Source: Areca catechu
Lineage: Eukaryota; Streptophyta; Magnoliopsida; Arecales; Arecaceae
Length of the DNA: 64,000 nt
Reading direction: 5' to 3'
NCBI GenBank assembly: GCA_021397845.1
Contig: CM038052.1
Span: 141,055,854 to 141,119,853, forward strand
This document shows, one piece after another, positions 1 to 11,213 of the stretch (positions within the stretch are counted from its first letter, which is position 1; each line of letters starts with the position of its first letter). The translations under genes were made by a program, and so were the position numbers. A model generated the notes under the pieces. It made no database searches. It was not told the DNA's origin and was given only the letters and a program-made list of their open reading frames with translations.

Positions 1-735
1 CTTCTTTATAAGAGAGTTAGAGAGTTTTCAAAAGAAAAAGGATGCTTTATTGAATATCCAACCAATCAATAAGGAAGAGAGCACTAAGAGCATTCAAGAT
101 AGCCTTCAAGTCTTCTCCAACTCACATCTAAAGCTTGAAGTACTTAGTAAACAAGCAAAAGAAGCCATTAAAGTGCATTTAAGTGCATTCAAGTGGGCTT
201 CTCTTTAGCTGCATCGGCAACCACTCGATAAAATCTAGTTTGTCACTTTGTTGCATTTATTTTCATTTCATTCTTGAATTGTTGGGTTATTGGTGAGCCC
301 GGTTGAAAAACCAAATAGGTTCTTGGTGAGCCTTTGTTAAAAACCAAGTGTTGGGTTCTTGGTGATCCTGGTAAAACCAAGTTGGGTTCTTGGTGATCCT
401 GGTAAAATTAAGTTCGATTTTTTTGGTGATCCCGGTAAAACCAAGGTTTAGAGGTTTGGATTATGAGCCTGTTAAAACAATCTGACTATATTCTAATTGG
501 GGATATAGTGGAAATCCCAAGTGGTAATCTTGGATAGTGGATGTTGGAGCTGGGTTGCTCCAAACTACTATAATTTACTTGTGTTTGTGTTGTGCATTTC
601 TTATTTGATCATGCTTCTGCATTTAATTATCCTATCACAACACTTAACACTTATAAGAAATTTCAAGAGCACATATCTGCTTAAATTTTTTAAATTCCCA
701 ATTCACCCCCTCTTGAGATAGCCACCTAGGAAACA
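1..735 (+). repeat. E1 5' LTR, left end outside window
   Basis: This stretch matches 9073-9425 plus 18706-19091, the same element's 3' LTR, including the final block with gccacctagg. It ends in aaaca at 731-735, directly before a degraded primer binding site. Apparent small ORFs inside it, such as 521-721, are non-coding LTR sequence. Confidence 0.9.
286..452 (+). repeat. Tandem ~28-31 bp repeats in E1 LTR
   Basis: About five imperfect copies of a unit built around ttcttggtgatcctggtaaa. The same repeat occurs in the 3' LTR at about 9360-9425 and 18706-18800, where E2 inserted within one copy. No coding role; it lies in the 3' part of the LTR. Confidence 0.75.
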
Positions 736-737
736 AC

Positions 738-749
738 TAGTATCGGAGT
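738..749 (+). other. E1 primer binding site (degenerate)
   Basis: TAGTATCGGAGT begins two bases after the LTR end and differs at three positions from TGGTATCAGAGC, the complement of the plant initiator Met-tRNA 3' end. Position and resemblance make it the minus-strand priming site, now mutated. Confidence 0.7.
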
Positions 750-780
750 AGTGTCTCTGATTACATTAGAGTAAAGATTG

Positions 781-1735
781 ATGGCTTATCCCATGAGTAC
801 ATCCTTGGCCGAAGGCCAATCTACTATAGACCCCTACTCTTCACCGGCATAAATATTCTTTTTGAAAAGCAACAATGAAAATCTATATACAAGCTATTGA
901 TTTTCAATTATGGAAGGTCATTCTTAAAAGGCCATATATTTTCATGATCAAAAATGATGGCATGGATGTCCCTAAGCCTGAAGAGGACTGGGATGAACAC
1001 AACATGAAGATGGGGGAATTAAATGCCAAAGCAATGAATTTACTATACTGTCCTTTGGATTCAAATGAGTTTAATCAAATTTTCATTTGCTCTTCGACAA
1101 AGGGAATTTGGGATAAACTTGAAGTGACCCATGAAAGAACTTTCCAAGTGAAGACTTCAAAAATAAATCTTCTAGTATATAGCTATGAATTGTTTAAAAT
1201 GGAACCTACTGAAAAAATCTCTACCATGTATACTAGATTTACATATATTATTAATGGTTTGAAAAGTCTTGGCAGGGTTTACTCAAATGCTGACTTGGTA
1301 CAAAAGATCTTGAGATCACTTCTGGATAAATGGGATCCTAAAGTGACGACTATCTAGGAAGCTAAAGATTTAAACACCTTGCCTATGGATGAATTAAGGG
1401 GTTCACTCATCACACATGAACTAGCCATGCAGCACAGAACTGATGATGATCTAAAGAAGAAAAAGGCAATTGCTTTCAAGGCTGCATTGGAATCAAAGAA
1501 AAATGAGGAATTGGAAGATGACTCCACCTCCTTAGAAGACGAAGACATTGCAATGGTCGTGAAGAGATTTAAAAAGTTTATAGGAAGAAAGAAAGCAAAA
1601 TTCAATAAAAAATTCTATAAATGAGGAGAGCATTCCAAGAAAAAGGACAAGAATAAAGAAAAGGAAAAGGAACAAGTCCCCACCTACTATGAATGTAAGA
1701 AACTGGGGCACATTTATCCAGATTGTCCATTATTA
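781..1735 (+). pseudogene. E1 gag (copia capsid/nucleocapsid), broken
   Basis: Gag forms the particle that packages the element's RNA. The likely start is the ATG at 781. A frameshift precedes 875, after which an ORF of 160 residues runs to a TAG at 1355 and continues in the same frame from 1379 to a stop near 1621. The text after the 1355 stop (EAKDLNTLPMDEL) follows copia Gag, so the stop probably replaces a CAG. A CCHC-like knuckle at about 1690-1727 reads YECKKLGHIYPDC: the first cysteine is a tyrosine, so zinc binding is likely lost. Confidence 0.8.
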
Positions 1736-1901
1736 AAGAAATTCTACAAGAAGAAGAAAAAGAAAGTGATGGTTGCCACATGGAGCGACAGTGAGGAATC
1801 CACCTCAACTGAAGAAGAAGAGACCACAAAAACTGCCAATTTATGTCTAATGGGTCTGGTGGATAAGTACCCAAGTCAGCTTACGTACCTAAAAGAACTT
1901 C

Positions 1902-4900
1902 TTGATTATCTTGCAGGAATGTCTTGCAGCCCGAAAATTGAAGAAAAGATGGTATCTCGACATTGGCTATTCAAGGCATAAGACGGGTGACAAGGATCAG
2001 TTCATCACCCTGGAAATGAAAGGAGGTATGGTTACTTTTGGAGATAATGGTAAGGAAAAAATAATCAGAATCGATAAGATCAAGATAACCCCCTGTACTT
2101 TTATTGAAAATGTATTACTTGTAGATAAATTGAAGCATAATTTATTGAGTATTAGTCAATTATGTGATAAAGGCTTCAAGGTTATCTTTGAATCATCAAT
2201 GTGTGTCGTAACAAATTGTCTTGATTCTAGTAGCAAATTCATTGGACATAGACTTAGAAATATTTATGTGGTTGATCTTAATGATCTTGCCATGTCAAAT
2301 AGTTCAAGTCTAGTTGTAATGAATACTAAGACCAAGGAGTCTTGTTTACTTTGGCATAGATGATTAGGTCATGCTAGCATGCATACTATTGCCAAGTTAA
2401 TTTCTAAAAACTTAATTAGAAGCATGCCTAAGTTTAAAGTAGACTTTGATCATGTTTATGATGCATGCCAAATGGGTAAACAAGCTAGGGGGAGCTTTAA
2501 ACCCAAAAATATGATTTCAACTACTAAACCTTTAGAACTACTTCACATGGACTTATTTGGACCAACTAGGACTACAAGCTTGGAAGGAATGAAATATGCC
2601 CTAGTGATTGTAAATGATTTTTCAAGATTTACATGGATTTTGTTTATTGCTCACAAAGATGAAACCTTCAAAATATTTCAAAAATTTCACGAAAAGGTTT
2701 CAAATCAAAAAAAAAATTAATAATTTCAATTAGGAGTGACATGACACTGAATTTAAAAATCAGTTTTTTGACGATTATTGCACAGAAAATGGCATTGATC
2801 CCAACTTCTCAGGTCGTAGGATACCACAACAAAATGGTATTGTAGAGAGGAAAAATAGGACTTTGGAAGAGATGGCCCGAACAATGTTATGTGAGGTAAT
2901 CTTCCAAGATACTTTTAGGTAGAAGCGGTGAACACTGCTTGTTATATTTTAAACTATGTTTTGATCCATTCTATTTTGAAGAAAACCCCTATGAGCTTTG
3001 GAATCAAAAGAAACCCAATATTAACTATTTTCATGTTTTTGGATGTAAATGCTTTGTGCTTAACAATGGTAAAGATAATCTAGAAAAATTTGATGCTAAA
3101 TCTGATAAAGCAATTTTTCTTGGTTATTCATTACATAGCAAAGCATATAGAGTATTTAATAAAAGAACTCTTACTGTAGAAGAGTTAATGCATGTTATTT
3201 TTGATGAAACTAATCCTTCACCTTCTAAGAAAGAAGAGTGCATAGACAATAATGCAGGTACAATTAAAAAAGAGATGGAAGACATGAGCATACAAGAAAG
3301 ACCAATTGAAGAAGGAGTAGAAACGGTAAGTAAGGATCATGCAGATCTACCAAGAGAATGGAGGTATGTAAATTTCCCTCCTAGAGAATTAATTATTGGT
3401 GATCCTTCACAAGGTATTAGGACTAGGTCATCACATAGAACTGCACATGACTACCTAGCCTTTGTATCACAAATAGAACCTCATACCTTAGAAAAAGCAA
3501 AAAATGACCCAAACTGGATGATGGCCATGCATGAAGAATTGAACCAGTTTGAAAGAAATAAGGTTTGGACATTAGTTGATTGACCTTCAGACCATCCAAT
3601 CATAGAAACCAAATGGGTCTATAGAAATAAATTAGATGAACAAGGAAATGTAGTGAAAAATAAAGCTAGATCAGTGGCTAAGCGATATAACCAAGAAAAG
3701 GGCATTGATTTTGATGAAACATATGCGCCCGTAGCAAGACTGGAAGCCATTAGATTACTTTTTGCATTTGCTTGCTACATGAATTTTAAACTTTTTTAAA
3801 TGGATGTAAAAAGTGCATTTTCAAATAGTTTTATCTCTGAACAAGTTTTTGTAGAACAACCGCTAGGTTTTGAAGATCATATTTTTCTAAATCATATGTT
3901 TAAATTGAATAAAGCATTGTATGGTTTGAAATAAGCACCTAGAGCCTGGTATGATAGACTTAGCACTTTTTGATTGAAAATGATTTTTCAAGAGGAAATA
4001 TTGATAAAACTCTTTTCATCAAGAAGAAAAATAATTATATATTAGTTGAACATATTTATGTTGATGATATTATATTTGGTGCAACTAATAAAACTATTTG
4101 TAGAGAATTTGCTAAGTTAATGCAGGGAGAATTTGAAATAAGCCTAATGGGTGAACTTAACTACTTCCTTAGACTTCAAGTGAAACAAACAAAGGAAGGA
4201 ATATTCATCAACCAAGCCAAATACACCAAGGAAATAATCAAAAAGTTTGGGATGGAGACAAGCAAACAAATGAATACACCCATGAGCCCAACTTGCAGAT
4301 TGGACAAAGATGAAAATGGATCCAATGTTAACCAAAAGCTTTATAGAGGTATGATTGGATCCCTATTATATTTGACTGCAAGTAGACTTGATATCTTATA
4401 TAGCATATGTGTATGTGCTAGATTCCAATCTAATCCTAAAGAATCACATATGCTTGCTGTTAAGAGAATTATCAGATATTTGAAAGGTATAAGTAATCTA
4501 AATCTTTGGTTTTCAAAACATTCTTCATTGAGTTTAATTGGATTTTCGGATGTTGATTATGCTGGTTGTAGAATTGATAGAAAAAGCACTAGCGGCACAT
4601 GTCAATTTCTAGGGTTGAATTTAATCTCATGGCACTGTAAGAAACAAAACTCGGTAGCACTTTCTACTGCTGAGGTAGAGTATGTTGCTATATGGAGTTG
4701 TTGTGCACAAGTGTTATGGATTAAACAACAACTAGAAGACTTTGGTGTTAGACAATCTAAAATTCTAATCAAGTGTGATAACACATATGCTATAAATTTG
4801 ACCAAAAATCCAATTCAGCATTCTAGAACTAAGCATATATAGATTAGACACCATTTCATTAGTGATTATGTTTTGAATGGTGACATTAAACTAGAATTTA

Positions 4901-5001
4901 TCTCAACTGAAAACCAATTAGCTGACATTTTTACTAAGCCACTGAATCAGGATGGATTTGAATTGCTTAGAGGAGAATTAGGTCTTTGTGATCCTTTCTA
5001 G
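1902..5001 (+). pseudogene. E1 pol (protease-integrase-RT-RNase H), broken
   Basis: Copia polyprotein in order. Protease: WYLDIGYSRH near 1950, where the usual D-S/T-G is D-I-G. GAG-pre-integrase: WHR at 2363, where a TGA follows in place of an expected Arg codon. Integrase: LHMDLFGP near 2545, then a frameshift near 2720; the stretch with IPQQNGIVERKNRTLEEMAR at 2821-2890 is in another frame. RT: from about 3540, with stops at 3582, 3797 and 3932, and the catalytic YVDD at 4057-4068. RNase H: DVDYAGC near 4551 and STAEVEYVA near 4665. Pol ends at the TAG at 4999-5001. Non-functional. Confidence 0.88.
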
Positions 5002-5149
5002 ATTTCTCGAACCTAATTTTCTTCAAAATTAAAGAAAAATTATCTAGAAAACCTCCTTCTTATTCAAGTATTTTGAACAACTTTCCTTAAGATTTCATTG
5101 AATTAAACTCAATTTTTGAATCATTTCAACTTCTGTGGAAAGTTTCTGT

Positions 5150-5310
5150 TCGAGTTGACTCGAGCAATTTTGCTCTAGTCGAGCTGGCTCGAATCTTTAA
5201 TTTCTCTGCTTTTGCTCTGGTCGAGTCGACTAGGTCAATTTAGGGTTTGCCTAGCTGACTCGGATGATTTTAAGGCTAAGCGAGCCGACTCGGATGTCAA
5301 GAAAAAGCTT
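5150..5310 (+). repeat. Palindromic GAG(C/T)(C/T)GACTC motifs after E1 pol
   Basis: Four to six copies of a 10-bp motif near GAGTCGACTC, itself a perfect palindrome, occur between pol and the third ORF (for example near 5151, 5179, 5222, 5252 and 5282). The same motif forms a larger array in this element's LTR at 8491-8925. The rest of 5002-5456 shows no gene. Confidence 0.7.
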
Positions 5311-5456
5311 TCTTTTAATAGAGCCGAGTAAACTCTTTTTCACTTCTTATGCTTTCATTTTCACTCTAAACTCTATCATTCCACTTGGAACTTTCACCAA
5401 AACTCCAAAACCTTTTCTCGAAGCCTTGATTTCCTATTTCTTACAAGTTTGCTACA

Positions 5457-7397
5457 ATGGCTCCAAAAATGGCTGTGGGAAAGAGATCTAAACTAGCCGC
5501 CCCCTCTATTGAGATAGAAAGAAGAACAAAGCATTGGTAGGAAGAGCTGACTCGGGTAGCAAAAGAAGAAGAAGAAAGTCAACCAATGGCCACAGCTTCA
5601 TCTCTGAGACAGGTAGTCTCTTTGTCAAACTAACCTGTAACTTGCGGCAGAAGAATTATGTTTAACTTTCTAGAAGAAATTGGGTTGAGAATTGGAAATC
5701 TGATTGAAACACAAGGATGGTTTTACTTCTATTCATTAAATGTTTCCACCTATCCTTCACTTGTAAGAACATTTTATGAAAACCTCAGATTAGAAGCAAA
5801 TCACATTGAATCAATAGTGAAAGGAAAAACAATTATAGTAACTAAAGAAAGTTTAAGCAGATTACTGGAAATGCCTACTAATGGAATCAAGCATATGATT
5901 TTAAAAGATAGAGAAAAGGCTCTGCAGACAATTCTTGGCAGAGAAGAAGTTGATGGAATTAATACTGTGTTAGCCAACACTCTGTCATTAGAAATGAGAT
6001 TATTACATAATTTTATAAGTAGAATATTTCTCCCTAGGACTGGGAGATTTGACTGGGTCAGTGAAAGAGATCTGAGTTTCATGGAGCTTATCATTCAAGG
6101 AGAATAAATCAACTTACCATTTATTATGATCATGCAAATGAAAGAGGCAGTCCGTAAGGTAAAAGCCTGTCTTCCTTATGGAATGGTCCTAACACTACTA
6201 TTTCAAGCCTCCAGAGTTAAATTGGAAGGAGAGGATGGAAAGCCCATGCACCATACAAACACATATACTTCCAAATCACTAATGAGAATGGGCTATGTAT
6301 GCAATGAAGGAATATGGAAGAAAAAGGGAACAGATGAAAGAATAGTTGCAGGCAGCAGTACCAGTAGTAGTAGTTCAAGAGACAGTAGTGAAGAAATTCC
6401 CAGGGAAATCTCCACTACATCACTAGTAGCACCTGAAGAAGTTGCTCCCAGCTCGGAGCAGATTTTCAACATTCTTATTGGTTAGTTTGGGACTTCTACT
6501 GAACAATTTTCTGTACCAGCTGAGATAGAATTTGCATCTACTAAATCAGAGCCTACTTCACTTGAAGCAATGGAGACTGTGCACATTAGAACTTCTTTAC
6601 CTACATCTCCATTATCACCTGCTGCTCCTAGACCACATATATCTTCAGTTGATACATCAGTTCTACAGACTTTTATATCTCAGCAGTTGAGCACTATATT
6701 TAAATCTCTTACTTGCACTAAGTCTAACATGTTTGGTGAGCTTCGCCAGTCTGTAAAGGCAAGGTTAGACAAATTTGGAGGAAAAATAAGTGACCTGCGC
6801 ACCAGAATGGAAATTCTTGAGACCTCCAAAAGTGCATCTCAACCTGACCTTCAACCAATATTTGAATTGATTTCATCTAGTTCTAAATCCATTAAAAGCT
6901 CTGTTTGTACTACACTTGAAGCATTTAGAACAGAATTGAATGAACATAGATTTAAAATGGGTTCAGTGGAAGAAGGAAGAAGAATGGAAGAGGGCTATAC
7001 TAAAGGAATTGGCATCTTGAGAGCATAATTTGAAAGGTTAAGATGATCGGCAGAGGCATTTACAAATGAACAAGTATCTGAACTGGTCCAATTGCACAAA
7101 GATATAAAGAAACTAGATGAGGAAATTGACTATGTGCAATTCAAGTTAGATCAACTATCAAATAGAGTAATTACAGCACTTGCAGTTTCACAATCTACAC
7201 CTATGCCTCAACCCTCTTCCTTTGCTGGTCAGTCTGCTTACCCCGGATAGCCAGCTCCACACCTTAGGCCTCACGGATCTCATTCTGCTCCTGCACCCTC
7301 TGATGTATTAGATCCACATCCTCTAGCTTCTATGCCTCCTGGCATTCAAATTCCTAGATGTTCAACTAGCACTAAAGTAGATCTAGACAGTGATTGA
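5457..7397 (+). pseudogene. E1 third ORF (Sirevirus 'env-like' position), broken
   Basis: A reading frame after pol, with a candidate ATG at 5457 (MAPKMAVGKRSK) and a terminal TGA at about 7395, interrupted by stops near 5538, 6105, 6483 and 7026. Residues encoded by 5658-6107 and 6126-6485 resemble the plant-specific Transposase_32 / putative plant transposon protein domain (SLNVSTYPSLVRTFYENL; ACLPYGM). Downstream, 6570-7028 has a heptad-like, probably coiled-coil stretch (FGGKISDLRTRMEILE). This is the position called env-like in Sireviruses, but I see no signal peptide or transmembrane segment. Function unknown. Confidence 0.7.
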
Positions 7398-7650
7398 TTG
7401 TACTAGTATCAGTTCTTTCATATTTTGTACCTTGTATTGAACTTTTCTAAATTAAATGAAATCTCTTTTGATATTTACTGTCTTAAATTATTTTGAGCTG
7501 ATGCAATGTCTTTAAGACAACTATGATGAATTTTAATTAGAATATTCAAATGAATTTGAGAAAGTGAAATTATCTCAAACAAATATTAAAAACTTTCTCA
7601 TTCTATTTAAGAATTAAGCTTTATTGTAAATACCTTTTTGAATGTTTGAC

Positions 7651-7832
7651 AAAAAGGGGGAGAACATTGAGCTGTCATAAAAAATCTGAGTGAAAAATCA
7701 AAGCTAACAAGAAAATTTTGAGCTTCCTGTTCAAAAATTGCATAAATAGAATGAAAAAGGGGGAGCATATAAATGATTGTGTTCAAATGAGCTTAAGTGC
7801 TTAAGTGTTTAAAAACCGATAAAAAGGGGGAG
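7651..7832 (+). repeat. Three upstream copies of the E1 polypurine tract
   Basis: AAAAAGGGGGAG occurs at 7651-7662, 7754-7765 and 7821-7832, in addition to the terminal tract at 8136. Reiterated PPT-like motifs before the 3' LTR are a known Sirevirus trait. The rest of 7398-8135 is AT-rich and shows no gene. Confidence 0.85.
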
Positions 7833-8135
7833 AATTTTTGGCTTTAGCTTTAAACCCTATCTTTTGGTCTAATTGCTCTAAAATTAGCTTTAATTCTTTC
7901 AATTTTAAACTCTGATACTTCATGTTTGTGCTTCTTCTAAAACTCTGAAGCATACAAAGCTTAATACTTTGATACATACTAAAGCACTAACATTGACACT
8001 GTAAAGTTTCCTTACAAGAGCTCTGAGACTTATTGGCAAATATAATTAGCTCTGATACATGTGCATACTTACTTTCAAATACTATTATACATGTAAATGT
8101 AAAAAATTTTTCATGCCCAGTGTTTTGTCATCATC

Positions 8136-8149
8136 AAAAAGGGGGAGAT
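8136..8149 (+). other. E1 terminal polypurine tract
   Basis: AAAAAGGGGGAGAT lies directly before the 3' LTR start (tattgacccca, an altered TG terminus). It would prime plus-strand DNA synthesis during reverse transcription. Confidence 0.85.
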
Positions 8150-9425
8150 TATTGACCCCATAAATGATTTTGATGATAACTAAATATTGGTGCATGCATT
8201 TATTTGACTAACAACTCTTCAAGTGATTTACAAGTTTTTGTAGGAAAAACTCTTTGTTCAAACTTCAACTCCTACATTTGTATTTCTTGTTTTGAGTTGT
8301 GATGTAATTGAAATTTGTAAAGAAGAACCCAAAGGAAAGATTTAAAAAAATCATAAAATTGGGTTACTTCTAAATGTGTTTCAAGCTTTTAGTTTCTTAG
8401 AAATATGTTGGAATTGAAGACTTTTTGAAGTGTGAAGACTTGCCGGAAGAAATCTAGAGAAAGACTGAAAAAATCATTGAAACTTTCATCCGAGCTGACT
8501 CGAGGAGAAGAGAGCTGACTCTGGCACATGGCACGCATGAGACTCTGGCATGCAGATATTCGAGCTGACTCTAAGCGACCCAAGCCAACTCATCCAGAGT
8601 GATGTTTCTTGAATCAGACAGGCAAGCCGACCCAAAGGAACACCGAGCTGACTCTATCACATGATCAAACATTCGAGGTGACTCTTTAAAAGATCAAGCC
8701 AGCTCCTCCAGAGTCCAGAAATTGGTTTCGGAGAGGAACAGCCATTCGAGTCGACTAGAATGCAAAAGAGCCGACTCGACCATACTAACATTTTGAAGGC
8801 CTAAGGATCCGAGTTGACTTGAATCAAGACACTGTGCAAGCGAGCTGAATGGATTGAAGAGTTGACTCAACCAGAACTCCTCTGTGGATCTGAGTCGACT
8901 CGAGTGATCTGAGTCGACTCGAAGGTCGATTACAGACTTGCAATGGATAGTTCCAGAACTCAGAATTTGAATCCAAAAAGTGCTCCAATGGTCATATGTC
9001 ACATCCCAACGGTCTACAATAACTTAAACTACCTTAGAATGATGAAAGGCCATATATTTGAGGGATTTGAACTATTTTATAAGAGAGTTAGAGAGTTTTC
9101 AAAAGAAAAAGGATGCTTTATTAAATATCCAACCAACCAACAAGGAAGAGAGCACTAAGAGCATTCAAGACGGCCTTCAAGTCTTAACCAACTCACATCT
9201 GAAGCTTGAAACACTTAGTAAAGAAGCAAAAGAAACCATTAAAGTGCATTCAAGTACATTCAAGTGGGCTTCTCTCGAGCTTCATTGGCAACCACTCGAC
9301 AAAATCTAGTTTGTCACTTTGTTGCATTAATTTTCAATTCATTCTTGAATTGTTGGGTTATTGGTGAGCCTAGTTGAAAAACCAAATAGGTTCTTGGCGA
9401 GCCTTTATTAAAAACCAAGTGTTGG
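8150..9425 (+). repeat. E1 3' LTR, left part
   Basis: It begins directly after the polypurine tract with TATTGACCCC and ends at 9425, where E2 is inserted. From 9073 on it matches the 5' LTR at the window start. The last five bases (gttgg) are the duplicated target. The LTR resumes at 18706; the full length is about 1.66 kb. ORFs here, for example 8943-9309, are LTR text. Confidence 0.9.
8491..8925 (+). repeat. Palindromic GAGTCGACTC motif array in E1 LTR
   Basis: About ten copies of CGAGCTGACTC / GAGCCGACTC / GAGTCGACTC, for example at 8491, 8561, 8644, 8673, 8747, 8768, 8892 and 8911. The last two are exact 10-bp palindromes 19 bp apart. Palindromic LTR motifs are described for Sireviruses. 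A binding site or a secondary-structure role is inference. Confidence 0.75.
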
Positions 9426-10354
9426 TGGTGTGGGCACCAGGATCCGACAGAGGCTCCTCAACCCTCTATGCATCTCAGATTAGGGTTCCACTTATGTGAG
9501 TCATGTAATAAGGCTATAAGCCAAAGTAGTTTTATAATTTTGAGTCATGCACCTAGTCTAAGTTTGTACCTTGACCAATTTGGGTCAAGTTTAGGTCATG
9601 GGTCCTGTATTTATTTTTGGTTCGAGTCTGGGTTTGGATTGGGCCTAAGCCCAATTGAAGTCAACCTGGCTTTCAAGACTAAGTCAAGTTTCTTGTGGGC
9701 CAACCCACCTCTTACACTTGGAGAGATGCCAACTTAGGCACCACCTCAGCCACCTATGTGGTGCCACATCAGTTGACACTTGGGCATCCAAGGAAGGAAG
9801 CAAGGAGGCGCCCCTCATGCTTTCCACACGCCCCCCATACCATTTTTATTTGGGCGACCATGGAAGGAGGAGACATCATCCCTCTCTTCTCTCTCCCATA
9901 TCATGCCATGATCCATCATCAATAGGGAATTGAAGATTCATGAAGAGACCAAGCCACAAAGCAAGCCATCTCCCAAGTCTTCTTCCCAAAGTATTCATAC
10001 AAGAGAGGAAAGTCAAGGGACACATTCCCCATTCCAAGCCTTCAACTTTGCAATGCCCAAAGCTTCCTCCACCTTGGCCGGCCATGAGTCACTCCAAATG
10101 GGTGTTGAAGAACCAAAGGAGGCACATCCCTTCAAGCAAGCCTTGCTCCCCGTTTCCTTCCCAAAGTGAACATGCAAAGAAGGAAGTCAAGAGGCCAATT
10201 CCCCTCTCCAAGCCCTCCTACATGCCATGCCAATCCCCTCCTTCATTTGGTCGGCCATGAAGAGCTTTCCCCATCCATGTGGGCACCATCTTTTTAGGTT
10301 GTAATTTGGGTTTAAAGGTTTGAATTGTTTTGAATTCAAATGGGCCTTGGGTGC

Positions 10355-10365
10355 CTATTTAAAGG
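10355..10365 (+). promoter_or_regulatory. TATA-like box, E2 5' LTR
   Basis: CTATTTAAAGG in a conserved context also present in the 3' LTR (17913-17923) and, as CTATTTAAAG, in E8. Likely core promoter for element RNA; the transcription start is not determined. Confidence 0.5.
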
Positions 10366-10470
10366 ACCCAACCCCTCCATTGTAAAGGATATTGAATGAT
10401 TATATGAAAGAGCTTGAGTTTTGTTTCTCCTCCAACCATTGTCTCCTAGACTAGGTTTGAGTGAAGTTTT

Positions 10471-10650
10471 CTTCATCCCCAGGGATGTCAAGTGGTATAA
10501 GGCCACCTTTCCGTCTCCCCAGGGCGTCGCAAGTCCTTCGTCCTCTAGGATGTCGAGTGGTGTGAGGGCACATTCCTTCATCCTCCGGGATGTCGAGTGG
10601 TGTGAGGCCACATTCCTTCATCCTCCGGGACGTCGCGGGGTGCGAGGCCC
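10471..10650 (+). repeat. ~40-bp tandem repeat in E2 5' LTR
   Basis: About four and a half imperfect units containing cctccgggatgtcgagtgg. The 3' LTR holds about one unit fewer (18030-18160), which accounts for the size difference between the LTRs. It lies downstream of the TATA-like box. Confidence 0.75.
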
Positions 10651-11201
10651 CAAGTTATCACCTTCTTCGACTTCGGAATCCAGCCTGACACCGGGCTCGA
10701 AGCCCCTTCTCAACCCTCCCTTAGTTCCATTTCGATACTTCCCTCCATTTCACTAATCCCTCCTTTGCTTTCCTAAAGGTCCCCCTTGGTATCACGGGCA
10801 CCGGAGGCGGTCTACTTTGCCATCGGGACCACCCGATCGAAAGCCGGCGCATCCGCGAGTTCGACTACTCAGGCATCCAGGCCGCATTCGCCGAGTCGAG
10901 CGATCTCTGCATCGGGCACTTCAGATGTGTGAGGTTTGCCCTCATCTCCTAAGTAGGTATTTCATATCGAGCTTAGTCCTACCGGGGTTTCTTAATCCCG
11001 AGATCCTGTTCTCTTTTTCTCTATTTAGGGACTTGATTTGCTAGTATAGGCTTCTGTTATTCAGTTTCTCCTATTTCTAGTCTTTGTTAATGATCGGGAA
11101 TCAAAAACTTATAAAAACAATTAAAACTCATCAACTATAAAAATCCCTTTGCATCATAAGCATCCATACTAGCATCTTTAGTCCTTTTTCTACATCATTA
11201 T

Positions 11202-11213
11202 TGGTATCAGAGC
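11202..11213 (+). other. E2 primer binding site (initiator Met-tRNA)
   Basis: TGGTATCAGAGC, four bases after the LTR end, is an exact 12-base complement of the plant initiator Met-tRNA 3' end. Confidence 0.9.

Larger units (their letters stand above)
9426..11197 (+). repeat. E2 5' LTR
   Basis: It starts TGGTGTGGGCACCAGG and ends tacatca, four bases before the PBS. It is a close copy of 16984-18705. The 50-bp length difference comes mainly from one fewer unit of a short tandem repeat (10471-10650 here). A TATA-like box lies at 10355. Its ORFs of up to 111 residues are rich in Pro, Ser and His, recur in the other LTR and are not genes. Confidence 0.92.

Noticed and set aside
5457..7397. Envelope protein gene of E1
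   Set aside because: No signal peptide or transmembrane segment is visible; the domain resembles a plant transposon-associated domain. Only the position is env-like.
11202..11213. tRNA gene at the PBS motifs
   Set aside because: Only 12 bases match the tRNA 3' end; there is no cloverleaf or promoter box around them.
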